A stretch of 64,000 nt of DNA from Bacillota bacterium (lineage in GTDB: Bacteria > Bacillota > Clostridia > Lachnospirales > Anaerotignaceae). This document shows positions 1 through 8,821 of this stretch, piece by piece (within the stretch, counting starts at the first letter, position 1; every line of letters begins with the position of its first letter). Both the position numbers and the translations under genes were made by a program. Where the stretch lies: NCBI GenBank assembly GCA_019422105.1, contig JAHZDZ010000001.1, forward strand, positions 1 through 64,000. The letters are read 5' to 3'. A model generated the notes under the pieces. It had not been told where the DNA came from. It was given only the letters and a program-made list of their open reading frames with translations, and did no database searches.

Positions 1-60
1 CAAAGTTTTTTTGACTTGGGTTTTTGGTTTAACTGTTTAGTTTTCAAAGATCGAATTGTC
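1..60 (-). other. Probable rRNA operon leader (edge of window)
   Basis: Read on the minus strand this stretch contains GATCTTTGAAAACTAAACAG. That resembles the boxA-type leader found just before 16S or 23S genes in Clostridia. It lies directly downstream of two tRNA-Ser genes transcribed toward the left edge from tandem promoters. The inference is that a tRNA-rRNA transcription unit continues outside the window. No mature rRNA sequence is visible, so the rRNA itself is unproven. Confidence 0.45.
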
Positions 61-73
61 CCATAATAATTAA

Positions 74-165
74 TGGCGGAGAAGATGGGATTTGAACCCA
101 TGCGCCGCTATTCACGACCTATCCGCTTTCCAGGCGAACCCCTTCAACCACTTGGGTACTTCTCC
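74..165 (-). tRNA. tRNA-Ser (anticodon GGA)
   Basis: The minus strand has a 7-bp acceptor stem GGAGAAG/CTTCTCC, an encoded CCA end, the T-loop GGGTTCAAATCC and a long variable arm typical of class II tRNA-Ser. The anticodon loop reads CTGGAAA, giving anticodon GGA (serine UCC/UCU). It follows tRNA-Ser(TGA) by 29 bp in the same direction and is probably co-transcribed with it. Confidence 0.96.
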
Positions 166-194
166 ATAACGGCCTCTGACATTATACGCTATAA

Positions 195-283
195 TGGCGG
201 AGAGGGTGGGATTCGAACCCACGGCCCCTTTCGGAGTCACTGGTTTTCAAGACCAGCTCCTTAAACCGCTCGGACACCTCTCC
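195..283 (-). tRNA. tRNA-Ser (anticodon TGA)
   Basis: The minus strand has the acceptor stem GGAGAGG/CCTCTCC, an encoded CCA, the T-loop GGGTTCGAATCC and a long variable arm. The anticodon loop CTTGAAA gives TGA (serine UCA and wobble codons). It is the first gene after the two minus-strand promoters at 316-344 and 412-440. Confidence 0.96.
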
Positions 284-315
284 ACACCAGAAGATTCAAT
301 GTGACAACTTTTAAA

Positions 316-344
316 ATGATACACTATTTTCTTTTAATTGTCAA
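316..344 (-). promoter_or_regulatory. Sigma-A type promoter (P2) of the tRNA-Ser unit
   Basis: On the minus strand, -35 TTGACA (339-344) and -10 TATCAT (316-321) are separated by 17 bp. It lies about 30 bp upstream of tRNA-Ser(TGA). Confidence 0.8.
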
Positions 345-411
345 TACTTTTTTTTATTTTCTTTTTTTCGATTTTTTTGTATATTCCATTCGCTTTTGAC
401 GAACATTAAAT

Positions 412-440
412 AATATACAGGAGCAAGAAGCATTTGTCAA
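412..440 (-). promoter_or_regulatory. Sigma-A type promoter (P1) of the tRNA-Ser unit
   Basis: On the minus strand, -35 TTGACA (435-440) and -10 TATATT (412-417) have a 17-bp spacer. It lies about 95 bp upstream of P2. Tandem near-consensus promoters are usual for stable RNA operons. The rest of 345-680 is AT-rich with no gene that I can see. Confidence 0.78.
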
Positions 441-722
441 CACTTTTTTTGTTTTTATTGAGTTGCAATAAAAACGAATGTAAAGTAGGATTGAATAAAA
501 ATGATTCAGTCCATAAAATTAGCCACGCCGCGGATGTTTTTATTATCATGTTTAAAAATATCATGACGACAAAAAGCAGTATATTTCAAAACGGCACTGC
601 AGCATAATATAAAAATAGCATACCCCTTTTTACACAATTTAAACAGATAAAGGAAAATAGTTTTACTGTTTTCTTTTAAAATGTTAAAATACAGGAAAGC
701 AATTTATGTAGGAGATGAAAAA

Positions 723-1955
723 ATGAAAACTGTTGACAAAAGGTTCTTAGATTATGTGATTCACCCCACCTCATCCAATGAAAACAGCAGCACCACTCCC
801 AGTACCCCCTCACAGCTCTCCTTTGGCAGTCTGCTCCTTGAGGAATGCACGGAAATGGGTTTACAGGATACAAGACAGGATCAGTATGGCTATGTTACCG
901 CTTCTCTTCCTTCTAATATAGAAGAGGATATTCCTGTTATTGGTTTCATTGCCCATATGGATACCAGTCCTGACGCTCCCGGCGAGAATATCTCACCTGT
1001 CATCACAGAAGATTATGACGGAGGAAATATTGTCCTAAAGGACATTATAATTTCTCCAAAAGAATTTCCCGAATTAAATAATTATATAGGAGATACTATT
1101 CTTACCTCAGATGGCACAACACTTTTAGGGGCTGATGACAAGGCGGGTATCGCGGAAATTATGACTGCTATGGAATATTTAATCGCCCATCCCGATATAA
1201 AACACGGAAAAATCAAAATAGCCTTCACCCCTGATGAAGAAATCGGCAGGGGCGCTGATTTTTTTGATGTCGGTCAATTTGGTGCTGACTTTGCTTACAC
1301 TCTGGACGGAGGAAAAATAGGCGAGCTGGAATACGAAAATTTCAATGCGGCAGGGGCACATATACACATACGCGGAAAAAGTGTACATCCGGGAAGTGCA
1401 AAGGGTATCATGAAAAACGCCGCCCTCATCGCCGCTGAAATTGTCTCCCTTTTTCCTTCAAAGGAAACACCCGCAGAAACAGAGGGTTATGAGGGCTTTT
1501 ATCACCTGACTTCTTTTAGCGGAAACGTATCCTCCGCCCACTTAAGCTGTATTATAAGGGATTTTGACAAAGTACGCTTCGAAGAGCGAAAACAGTTTTT
1601 AAAAGATACCATAAAAAACATAAATAAAAAATACGGCGGCATCATCGACCTGAAAATAGAAGACCAGTATTATAACATGGCGGAAAAAATAGCAGACCAT
1701 ATGGGAATCGTTGATTTGGCAAAGGAGGCAATGTCACAATGTGGCATTAAACCGGTTATACAGCCAATCCGCGGCGGTACAGACGGTGCCCGTTTAAGCT
1801 ACATGGGACTTCCCTGTCCCAACCTTTTTGCCGGAGGACATAATTTTCACGGTCCCTATGAATATATTCCTGTGTCCTCTATGGAAAAGGCTGTGAAGAT
1901 GATTGTAAAAATTATTGAATTAAGTTCGGCCCTTGACTTTAAAAAAAAGATATGA
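723..1955 (+). CDS. pepT: Peptidase T (tripeptide aminopeptidase)
   Basis: A cytoplasmic M20-family zinc aminopeptidase that removes the N-terminal residue from tripeptides. The 410-aa product matches the usual PepT length. Visible metal and catalytic motifs are GFIAHMDTSPD (His near residue 78), GADDKAG, DEEIGRG and, near the C terminus, RGGTDGARLS and AGGHNFHG. An in-frame ATG lies upstream at 681, but 723 is preferred because TAGGAG sits 7 nt before it and the protein then starts at MKTVDKRFLDYV, as in the family. It is monocistronic; the tyrS promoter overlaps its last codons. Confidence 0.93.
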   Translation: MKTVDKRFLDYVIHPTSSNENSSTTPSTPSQLSFGSLLLEECTEMGLQDTRQDQYGYVTASLPSNIEEDIPVIGFIAHMDTSPDAPGENISPVITEDYDGGNIVLKDIIISPKEFPELNNYIGDTILTSDGTTLLGADDKAGIAEIMTAMEYLIAHPDIKHGKIKIAFTPDEEIGRGADFFDVGQFGADFAYTLDGGKIGELEYENFNAAGAHIHIRGKSVHPGSAKGIMKNAALIAAEIVSLFPSKETPAETEGYEGFYHLTSFSGNVSSAHLSCIIRDFDKVRFEERKQFLKDTIKNINKKYGGIIDLKIEDQYYNMAEKIADHMGIVDLAKEAMSQCGIKPVIQPIRGGTDGARLSYMGLPCPNLFAGGHNFHGPYEYIPVSSMEKAVKMIVKIIELSSALDFKKKI

Positions 1956-1961
1956 TAGGAT
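1933..1961 (+). promoter_or_regulatory. Promoter of the tyrS T-box transcript
   Basis: -35 TTGACT (1933-1938) and -10 TAGGAT (1956-1961) have a 17-bp spacer. The promoter overlaps the last codons of pepT and places transcription start shortly before the T-box leader. Confidence 0.6.
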
Positions 1962-1969
1962 AACTCGTA

Positions 1970-2219
1970 AATAGTGAAAAAAAGCTTTGACTGAGAAATT
2001 GGGCAAAACTGGTTACAATCTCAGAGAGCAGTCCGGCAGGTGAAAGGATTGCAGTACAGTATTTGTAAATTACGCCTCACGAGCTTTGTGCAGGAAATGG
2101 CACAACGGATGTCTGCCGTTATACAGACCGAAAGATGTTTGTCTTTTGTACCGATAAACATAAATTAAGGTGGTACCACGGGTATTCTCGTCCTTTGATG
2201 AGAAATACCCGTTTTTTTT
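1970..2219 (+). promoter_or_regulatory. T-box leader (tyrosine) with intrinsic terminator
   Basis: A tRNA-sensing leader upstream of tyrS. The T-box core AAGGTGGTACCACG (2167-2180) pairs with the acceptor end of uncharged tRNA. The terminator that competes with it has arms at about 2180-2189 and 2200-2211, followed by eight T. Stem I has the AGAGAGC element and the GGTGAAAG loop. UAC (Tyr) triplets lie at 2055-2057 and 2071-2073; the second sits where the specifier loop would fall, 3' of the TTACAA/TTGTAA helix. Tyrosine specificity is also supported by the downstream gene. Confidence 0.93.
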
Positions 2220-2277
2220 GCACAAATTTCACTGAATCCAAAAATCAAGAATGAATAATAAGAAAGGATGTCTGAAA

Positions 2278-3513
2278 ATGAATGCTTACGAGGTGTTAAA
2301 AGAAAGAGGCTTTATTGAGCAGCTGACCCATGAGGACGAAATCAAAGAACTGTTTGAAAAAGGCGGTGTTACCTTTTATATCGGCATTGACCCTACCGCT
2401 GACAGTCTTCACGTCGGCCATTTCCTTACCGTCATGGCTATGGCTCATATGCAGCGCTGCGGAAACCGCCCTATTTGTCTTATGGGCGGCGGCACCGGCA
2501 TGGTGGGTGACCCATCAGGCAAAGCAGATATGCGTAAAATGATGACCGTAGAAATGATTGATCATAATGTTGCTTGCATTAAAAAGCAGCTCTCCCACTT
2601 TATTAATTTCAATGAGGGAGAAGACGGCGCTATTATCGCCAACAACGCCGACTGGCTTAGAAATCTGAATTATATTGAGTTTCTCAGGGAGGTTGGCGTA
2701 CATTTCTCCGTAAACCGTATGCTGGCGGCAGACTGCTTTAAAACACGTATGGAAAAGGAGGGGGGCTTAACCTTCCTTGAATTCAATTACATGATAATGC
2801 AAGGATATGACTTTCTGGAATTGAACCAGCGCTATGGCTGTTCTTTACAGCTGGGCGGTAACGACCAGTGGTCCAATATCATTGCAGGCGTTGAACTCAT
2901 TCGCCGAAAAACCGGAAAACCGGCATACGGTATGACCTTTAAGCTTCTGACAAACAGTGAAGGTGTGAAAATGGGCAAAACCGTCGGAGGCGCTGTATGG
3001 CTCGATCCTGAAAAAACAACGCCCTACGAGTTCTATCAGTACTGGAGAAATATAGGCGACAAAGATGTAGAAAAATGCCTGGGACTTCTCACCTTTCTTC
3101 CTATGGATGAGGTTCGCCGTTTAGGCGCACTGGAGGGCAGCGAAATTAACAGGGCAAAAGAAGTACTTGCCTTTGAGCTTACCAAAATTGTACATGGCGA
3201 GGAGGAAGCGGAAAAGGCTCAGACAGCGGCAAGAGCTCTTTTTGGCGGCGGACAGGCCGGCGGCTCCATCCCGACAACAGAAATCCCCTCTGCTGAATTT
3301 GCAGAGGGCATGGACATTATAACGCTTCTCACAAAAGCATCTTTAATTCCTTCCCGAGGAGAAGGCCGCAGACTGATACAGCAAGGCGGCATCAAACTTG
3401 CAGACAAAAAAGCGGAGGCCTTTGATTATGTAGTGACAGAAAAAGATTTCACCGACGGGGAATTGATGATTCAAAAGGGCAAAAAAGTGTACCATAAAAT
3501 AAAGCTGGTATAA
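2278..3513 (+). CDS. tyrS: Tyrosyl-tRNA synthetase
   Basis: A class I aminoacyl-tRNA synthetase that charges tRNA-Tyr. The 411-aa product has the HIGH-type motif HVGH (residues 45-48), the tyrosine pocket segment GGNDQW, the KMSKS-type motif KMGKT (231-235) and a C-terminal S4 RNA-binding domain (from about 340, [16 protein letters not shown]). An ATG at 2251 is in frame, but GAAAGGA just before ATG 2278 and the family start [12 protein letters not shown] favour 2278. Expression is controlled by the T-box leader in front of it. Confidence 0.96.
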   Translation: MNAYEVLKERGFIEQLTHEDEIKELFEKGGVTFYIGIDPTADSLHVGHFLTVMAMAHMQRCGNRPICLMGGGTGMVGDPSGKADMRKMMTVEMIDHNVACIKKQLSHFINFNEGEDGAIIANNADWLRNLNYIEFLREVGVHFSVNRMLAADCFKTRMEKEGGLTFLEFNYMIMQGYDFLELNQRYGCSLQLGGNDQWSNIIAGVELIRRKTGKPAYGMTFKLLTNSEGVKMGKTVGGAVWLDPEKTTPYEFYQYWRNIGDKDVEKCLGLLTFLPMDEVRRLGALEGSEINRAKEVLAFELTKIVHGEEEAEKAQTAARALFGGGQAGGSIPTTEIPSAEFAEGMDIITLLTKASLIPSRGEGRRLIQQGGIKLADKKAEAFDYVVTEKDFTDGELMIQKGKKVYHKIKLV

Positions 3514-3691
3514 GAATTGCAAAACGCAAAAGTGAATAAGGTTAAATTCTTTGGGACTTTTTTCTAAGTCCCTGCAAGTCTTCACCTAAGACCTTAAAGA
3601 AAGCGTTTACGGCTTCTTAAAAAGTTAGTTCTCTACTCTTTTCGAAAAGTAAGTGAGCTTGGGCAAAACCCATATTTTAATCGTTATCTGT

Positions 3692-3730
3692 ATATAAAAA
3701 GGAGACGCAAAAAGCGTCTCCTTTTTATAT
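3692..3730. terminator. Bidirectional intrinsic terminator
   Basis: A 13-bp stem, AAAAAGGAGACGC (3696-3708) against GCGTCTCCTTTTT (3714-3726), has T-runs in both directions. It lies between convergent tyrS and the purine nucleoside phosphorylase gene and can serve both. The 180 bp before it hold only degenerate repeat-like sequence. Confidence 0.88.
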
Positions 3731-3943
3731 CGGAAAAATCAAAATTTCGGACGCTGCAAGCTCCGCACCTGCAGTCCCAAAAAGCTTGTCAAAGCTTTGT
3801 TTTCCAATATTTCCTTGCTCTGCTTTAAAAAAACAGAATGGGCTTGAAAAAAGCCAGAGTAAAAATAGATTTATCTGCACCAACAAGGCATAAAGCTGCC
3901 TCTCTTTTTCATATCTGTTCTTAATCTGCCTCAAACTAATCGC

Positions 3944-4768
3944 TCATTTGCGATACTGTCTTTCCACCAGTGCCTCCACCAGTTTCATAAACACAGGCTT
4001 TACTCTCTCTCCTGTCTCCATGACCTCCTCATGACTCAAAGGCTCCCCTGTCACGCCGGATGCCATGTTTGTAATCAGCGATATCCCCATAACCTTCATG
4101 CCGCAGTGATCTGCGGTAATCACCTCCGGCACAGTTGACATGCCAACTGCATCCGCCCCCATGGTCCTCGCCATTTTGATTTCAGAGGGCGTTTCAAAGC
4201 TCGGCCCTGAAAAAGCCATATAAACGCCTTTTTTCACCGCAATGCCAAGGGCCAAGGCTGTTTTTTCAATTTCTTCTCTTAGCTTCCTGTCATAGGCATT
4301 GCTCATATCGGGAAAGCGGGGCCCAAAGGCATCCAAATTTTTTCCTCTCAATGGGTTAGCACCCATAAAATTAATATGATCCTCAATTATCATGAAATCG
4401 CCGCAGGAAAACTCACAGTTTACACCACCGGAAGCATTGGTGACAAGAAGCGTCTCAATGCCTATTTCTCTCATCACACGAATAGGAAAGGTAACCTCCT
4501 CCATGGAATAGCCCTCATAATAATGAAAACGTCCCTGCATACAAAGCACTTTTTCATTCACCGCAAACCTGCCCTTATGGCTTTGTACCGTAGAAACGGG
4601 AAAGTGAGGAATATCTTTATAATCAATGTACTGCGCTCCCTCCAGTAAATCTCCGTAATCTCCAAGCCCCGAACCAAGTATCACCGCCATTTTGGGCCTA
4701 AAGGCACAGCTTTGTAATATAAATGCAGCCGCTTCCTTTATTTTGCTTATCAAATTTTCTTCATTCAT
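3944..4768 (-). CDS. pupG: Purine nucleoside phosphorylase (trimeric, PNP-I type)
   Basis: Cleaves (deoxy)inosine and guanosine with phosphate in purine salvage. The 274-aa length fits the trimeric PNP family. Visible motifs are the phosphate loop GSGLGDYG (from about residue 32), SHKGRF, the GPSFETPSEI segment and the base-binding TNMASG. AGGAGG lies just upstream of the ATG. It follows xerD on the same strand, as pupG follows xerD and drm in Bacillus subtilis; no phosphopentomutase gene is present here. A terminator-like hairpin between xerD and this gene suggests partly separate transcription. Confidence 0.92.
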   Translation of the reverse strand: MNEENLISKIKEAAAFILQSCAFRPKMAVILGSGLGDYGDLLEGAQYIDYKDIPHFPVSTVQSHKGRFAVNEKVLCMQGRFHYYEGYSMEEVTFPIRVMREIGIETLLVTNASGGVNCEFSCGDFMIIEDHINFMGANPLRGKNLDAFGPRFPDMSNAYDRKLREEIEKTALALGIAVKKGVYMAFSGPSFETPSEIKMARTMGADAVGMSTVPEVITADHCGMKVMGISLITNMASGVTGEPLSHEEVMETGERVKPVFMKLVEALVERQYRK

Positions 4769-4850
4769 ATTTATCCCTCCTGCCTGTTCTCATTTTCTCA
4801 TTATTGCCAAAACATATGCTCCATACACCGCATTTATTTTAGCGGAGATC

Positions 4851-4893
4851 AAAAAAACCGGTTTTTCAAGAATTTCTCTTCACCGGCTTTTTC
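4851..4893 (-). terminator. Intrinsic terminator after xerD
   Basis: On the minus strand AAAGCCGGT pairs with ACCGGTTTTTTT, giving a hairpin with seven T directly after the stem, 16 bp beyond the xerD stop. Confidence 0.65.
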
Positions 4894-4908
4894 TTTATCC
4901 CCAGTCAG

Positions 4909-5793
4909 CTAGGCCCGCGGATGAGCCTTTGCATAAACTTCTCTCAATTTGCTCTTATTGATTTTCGCATAAATTTGTGTTGTTGAAATATCGGAATGAC
5001 CCAGCATTTCCTGCACAGACTGTAAATCCGCACCGTTTTCTATCAGATGCACCGCAAAGGAGTGGCGCAGCATGTGAGGTGTGATATCCTCCTGAATCCC
5101 CGCCTTTTTCGCATAGGATTTAATAATCTTCCAAAAGCCCTGTCTTGTCATAGGCATACCATTGCAGTTGACAAAAAGCATTTCCTCCTTCGGCTCCCGT
5201 ATCATGGCAAAGCGTACCTGGTTCATATAATCATCCAGCGCATCAACCGCTTTGGATCCCAGAGGAATAATCCGTGTTCTATCCTTGCCGCAGCATTTGA
5301 TATATTCAAGCGAAAGGCTGATATCTGATGTTTTCAATGTTATAAGCTCCGTCACACGTATCCCTGTGGCATACAAAAGCTCCAGCATGGCCTTGTCCCT
5401 TATGCCCTTGGGATCTTTTCGGGAGGGCTGATCCAGCAGAAGCTCCACCTTATCAAGACTGAGTATTTCAGGGAATTTTTTTTCTACCTTCGGTACATCC
5501 AGACTCGCCGCGGGATTTTCCTCCACAATTCCCTTTTTGAGAAGAAACTGGAAATAAGCCCGCAAAGAGGCAATATTACGGGAGATGGTAGCAGCCGCTT
5601 TGTCACATTTTTGAAGGTTATAGATAAAAGACATCATGTTTGTTTTGTTTATCCTTGCTATTTTTGAAACGCCCGTAGTATCCATATAATGATTAAAACA
5701 CCGCAAATCCCTCTCATAAGATACAATCGTATTTTCCGATGCGTTCTTACTGTTTTTCAGGTAATCAGCAAAATCCGATATATACTCTTCCAT
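4909..5793 (-). CDS. xerD: Tyrosine recombinase XerD-like
   Basis: A chromosome-dimer-resolution type tyrosine recombinase of 294 aa, the typical XerC/XerD length. The N-terminal SAM-like DNA-binding domain covers about residues 1-90. The catalytic set is complete: Arg146 (ATGIR), Lys170, His240 and Arg243 (HMLRH), His266 (LGH) and the nucleophile Tyr275. AAGGGG precedes the ATG. The order nudF-spoIIM-xerD-PNP matches the Bacillus arrangement minus fur and drm, which supports a housekeeping XerD over a phage integrase. No dif site was found nearby. Confidence 0.9.
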   Translation of the reverse strand: MEEYISDFADYLKNSKNASENTIVSYERDLRCFNHYMDTTGVSKIARINKTNMMSFIYNLQKCDKAAATISRNIASLRAYFQFLLKKGIVEENPAASLDVPKVEKKFPEILSLDKVELLLDQPSRKDPKGIRDKAMLELLYATGIRVTELITLKTSDISLSLEYIKCCGKDRTRIIPLGSKAVDALDDYMNQVRFAMIREPKEEMLFVNCNGMPMTRQGFWKIIKSYAKKAGIQEDITPHMLRHSFAVHLIENGADLQSVQEMLGHSDISTTQIYAKINKSKLREVYAKAHPRA

Positions 5794-5946
5794 AACTATG
5801 CCCCTTTAGTATTTTATAAAATCAATTATAAAATGTTTTGTAAGAAAAGTCGATATATTTCGGGAAAAAACACCTGTTTAGCACATAAAACTGTCATATT
5901 TGTTTAAAAAAGCTCGCTTTTTTATATATCTCCCTCCACTTCCCCC

Positions 5947-6552
5947 CTAAACCGTAAGGAAAAACGGAATAACATACACCTCTACGGCGCTTGCCAAAGC
6001 TATCAATAATATGGCAGCAAGCAAAATAATGATATATTCCAGATTGACCTTCTGACTTTCCCTTTTCAGTCTTGCCTTCGGCGGGAGAGTCTTGTACTTT
6101 CTCAATATGTATTCCAACGCAAAATAGGCTATGCTGAGATAGACAGGAATCAGTATGATATTTTGCGGCAGATAGGAAACGGCGGCAAAGGAAATACCCG
6201 CTTTTCCGTATTGACGTACCAGTATAGCAGTTGTAAAGCCATAGGACGCCCCCTTAAAAAGCAGTATCAGTATCACAAATACAGCTCCCGGCGCAAAAAA
6301 AGCACAAAGCCACAGGAGTACAGCATATTTCCCGTATTTAACCATAACATCGGAAACAGAGGCGTTCTGTGTCAGGGAAGCATTTTTCAGCTCATTGATA
6401 AAGCCATTCAGATGCCCTCCCAGCTCGTTATATTGTATCTCATTCAAATGGTTCGCAAAAACTGCCCCCAGTATAATCCCAAACAACAAAGAAAGGCAAA
6501 TAACCAGTAACACTATTTGCCTTCTGTTTTTCTCCGTATTCTTTTTTTTCAT
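5947..6552 (-). CDS. spoIIM: Stage II sporulation protein M
   Basis: A polytopic membrane protein of the DMP (SpoIIDMP) machinery that drives septal peptidoglycan thinning and engulfment during sporulation. The 201-aa product has an N-terminal membrane segment, several hydrophobic helices and the SpoIIM-family region around LLFKGASYGFTTA. ATG 6552 is chosen because AGGAGGG lies 5 nt upstream; the frame stays open further upstream with no ribosome site. It sits between nudF and xerD on one strand, the classical context. It is direct evidence for an endospore former. Confidence 0.92.
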   Translation of the reverse strand: MKKKNTEKNRRQIVLLVICLSLLFGIILGAVFANHLNEIQYNELGGHLNGFINELKNASLTQNASVSDVMVKYGKYAVLLWLCAFFAPGAVFVILILLFKGASYGFTTAILVRQYGKAGISFAAVSYLPQNIILIPVYLSIAYFALEYILRKYKTLPPKARLKRESQKVNLEYIIILLAAILLIALASAVEVYVIPFFLTV

Positions 6553-6632
6553 ATGCACCCTCCTAAGTAATTCTAAATACCAAGCCATTTATAGAATTAT
6601 ATTCGGAGTTGTCCATAAAAATGATTGCCCTT

Positions 6633-7175
6633 TTATTTTTTCCTTTTCTCCAGTATCTCCTTGTAGGCCAGTATGCCCACCATTGTTTTGCTGTCTGTAA
6701 TTCTGCCGTCAAAAACCATATGAATGGCCTCCTCCAGCGTACAGGTAAAAAGCTCTATAAACTCATCCGGATCAAAATGCTGCTGGCCGGGCACCAATTC
6801 CTCCGCCAAATAAATGAAAATTTCTTCTGTGCAAATGCCGACGGCTGAGTGCATGCTTGTAATGTATTTAAGACTTTCACATTTGAAGCCTATCTCCTCC
6901 TCAAGCTCCCTGTAGGCACAGTCCTTGGGATCTTCCCCCTCCTCCATCATACCGGCAGGTATCTCAATGGTAAAACCCTTTACAGGATGCCTGTACTGCT
7001 TGACCAATATTAAATTGCCCTGGCTATCCACAGGAATAATGGCTGCTGCGCCGCCGCCTCTCACCACATACTCTCTTGTGGCCACATTACCGTTTGGCAT
7101 CATCAGTTTATCACTGTACACCTCCATAATTTTGCCGTCATATTTTAATTCACTGTCCAGTACCTCATAGCTCAT
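6633..7175 (-). CDS. nudF: ADP-ribose pyrophosphatase (Nudix)
   Basis: A Nudix hydrolase that cleaves ADP-ribose to AMP and ribose-5-phosphate. The 180-aa protein carries the Nudix box at about residues 75-97, starting GMMEEGEDPKD and ending RELEEEIGF. Its start is ATG 7175, preceded by AGGAGG at 7184-7189. It heads the spoIIM-xerD group. ADP-ribose specificity is inferred from family and context. Confidence 0.9.
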   Translation of the reverse strand: MSYEVLDSELKYDGKIMEVYSDKLMMPNGNVATREYVVRGGGAAAIIPVDSQGNLILVKQYRHPVKGFTIEIPAGMMEEGEDPKDCAYRELEEEIGFKCESLKYITSMHSAVGICTEEIFIYLAEELVPGQQHFDPDEFIELFTCTLEEAIHMVFDGRITDSKTMVGILAYKEILEKRKK

Positions 7176-7271
7176 AAATAAAACCTCCTGCTGCATGTCA
7201 ATATTTTCTTTGTCTCTTCAAATTCCATATATCACGAAAGCGTGAAATAATAGTATTCCACGCTTTCTGAT

Positions 7272-8468
7272 TTAACACAGCTTTTTTACAAACGCTTCTA
7301 TTCTGTCCATTCCTTTTTTGATATTTTCCATACTGGTCGCATAGGAAAGCCTTACATAATCCGGCATGCCGAAATCAGCACAAGGCACAATGGCCACCAG
7401 TTCCTTTTCCAATAACAAAGATGCAAATTCCGCAGCGGTCTGTATTTTCGTCCCGTCATAGGTCCTTCCAAAAAGTCCCGAAACGTCCACAAACAGGTAA
7501 AAAGCGCCTTCCGGCTTTAATGCCGTTATATAGGGTATAGCCTCTTCCCGTTCAAATATATAATCTCTCCGCTCACCAAAAGCCTTCCGCATTTCCTCCA
7601 CACACTCCTGTGGGCCTGTCAATGCGCTGAGAGTTGCCTTTTGGGCAATCGTATTCGGATTTGAGGTCATATGGGACTGCAAAGACGCCATTCTTTTTGC
7701 CAGCACAGCGTCACAGGCACAATAGCCAATTCTCCAGCCTGTCATGGCATAGCTTTTGGATACGCCGTTAATCACAATCGTTCTTTTATATATTTCTTCA
7801 TTTATGGAAGCAATGCTGATATGTTTCTTGCCCTCATCATAGATGAGATGCTCATAAATTTCATCTGAGATAACAAAAATATCATGGGTAATCGCAAAAT
7901 TCGCAATCATCTCCATTTTTTCCATTGGATACATCATTCCGGTGGGATTACTTGGGCTTGTCAGAACAATTGCTTTCGTCCTTTCGGTGTAAGCTGCCGC
8001 CAGCTCCTCTTTTGTCAGCATAAAGCCGTTTTCCTTTTTTGTATTGACAATAACCGGCACGCCGCCGGCTATTTTCACCATCTCTGAGTAACTGAGCCAA
8101 TAGGGCGCAGGTATGATAACCTCATCGCCGTCGTTGAGAAGAACCATAAAACTGTTCATAAGGGAATGCTTTGCACCGTTGCTGATAACAATCTGTGTAA
8201 AATCATAGGTAAGGCCGTTTTCTTTTTTCAGTTTTTCACTCACAGCCTTCCGAAGCTCCACCGTTCCGGCAGCTGCCGTATATCTTGTAAATCCATTTTC
8301 AATGGCCTCTATACCAGCCTGCTTGATATGAGCCGGCGTTTCAAAATCAGGTTCTCCTGCGCCAAAGCCTACAACATCAAATCCCTTTGCCTTTAATTCA
8401 GCTGCCTTTGCTGTGATTTCCAACGTGGAGGAAGGCTTAATGGCAGCCGCCTTTTTAGAAAGTTCCAT
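7272..8468 (-). CDS. Pyridoxal-phosphate aminotransferase (aspartate aminotransferase type)
   Basis: A class I/II aminotransferase of 398 aa, closest in pattern to the Bacillus AspB group (Igamma). It has the substrate-proximal GEPDFETP, the cofactor-binding SPSNPTG and the Schiff-base lysine Lys238 in SKSYAMTGWRIGY. GAGGTG precedes the ATG. Downstream, 7229-7266 holds an inverted repeat GAAAGCGTG/CACGCTTTC without a T-run, perhaps a processing or weak termination site before nudF. Aspartate-oxoglutarate specificity is inferred; a broader or aromatic specificity cannot be ruled out. Confidence 0.87.
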   Translation of the reverse strand: MELSKKAAAIKPSSTLEITAKAAELKAKGFDVVGFGAGEPDFETPAHIKQAGIEAIENGFTRYTAAAGTVELRKAVSEKLKKENGLTYDFTQIVISNGAKHSLMNSFMVLLNDGDEVIIPAPYWLSYSEMVKIAGGVPVIVNTKKENGFMLTKEELAAAYTERTKAIVLTSPSNPTGMMYPMEKMEMIANFAITHDIFVISDEIYEHLIYDEGKKHISIASINEEIYKRTIVINGVSKSYAMTGWRIGYCACDAVLAKRMASLQSHMTSNPNTIAQKATLSALTGPQECVEEMRKAFGERRDYIFEREEAIPYITALKPEGAFYLFVDVSGLFGRTYDGTKIQTAAEFASLLLEKELVAIVPCADFGMPDYVRLSYATSMENIKKGMDRIEAFVKKLC

Positions 8469-8701
8469 AAATTCACCTCATCAAAATAAAACAATACAAA
8501 AATCAGTTTTTCACTTTACGACTCATTTTATAACAATTAAGTTCATTTTGCAATAAAATGACAATAAATAAACTCTGCTGATTTATACTGTAAAAAATAC
8601 AATGAATTTATACAAATTATATAAGCGCCTGCAATCCACACTTCCACCGCGCCCTCCTTCACTGTCAAGACTATACGTAAATTTACAAGCAAATTTACTC
8701 A

Positions 8702-8816
8702 TAACCGACGGCATCTTTCGATGCCTTGTTATTCAGTGGGGGCATGTATCCCCCACTGAATAACATTAGTAAGTACCCCCCGCCTATAAAGGCGGGGGAC
8801 TTTCTAATGTCGGTTA
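8702..8816. repeat. Cloverleaf-forming repeat element, copy 1
   Basis: A 115-bp element whose ends pair: TAACCGAC (8702-8709) with GTCGGTTA (8809-8816). Three arms lie inside. GGCATC/GATGCC has a TTTC loop (8710-8725). A perfect 15-bp arm joins 8728-8742 and 8750-8764. ATTAG/CTAAT encloses CCCCCGCC/GGCGGGGG (8765-8808). It ends 5 bp from the dipeptidase stop codon. A diverged copy is at 46563-46767. No transposase is linked. It could be a small palindromic mobile element or a structured 3' RNA. The rest of 8520-8700 shows nothing I can name. Confidence 0.8.
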
Positions 8817-8821
8817 AATTG

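Noticed and set aside
3725..3934. 69-codon minus-strand frame after the purine nucleoside phosphorylase gene
   Set aside because: It has a TTG start without SD and runs into the bidirectional terminator; no recognisable domain.
4909..5793. Phage or integrative-element integrase
   Set aside because: Length, motifs and the spoIIM-xerD-PNP context fit chromosomal XerD; no phage genes or attachment repeats are near.
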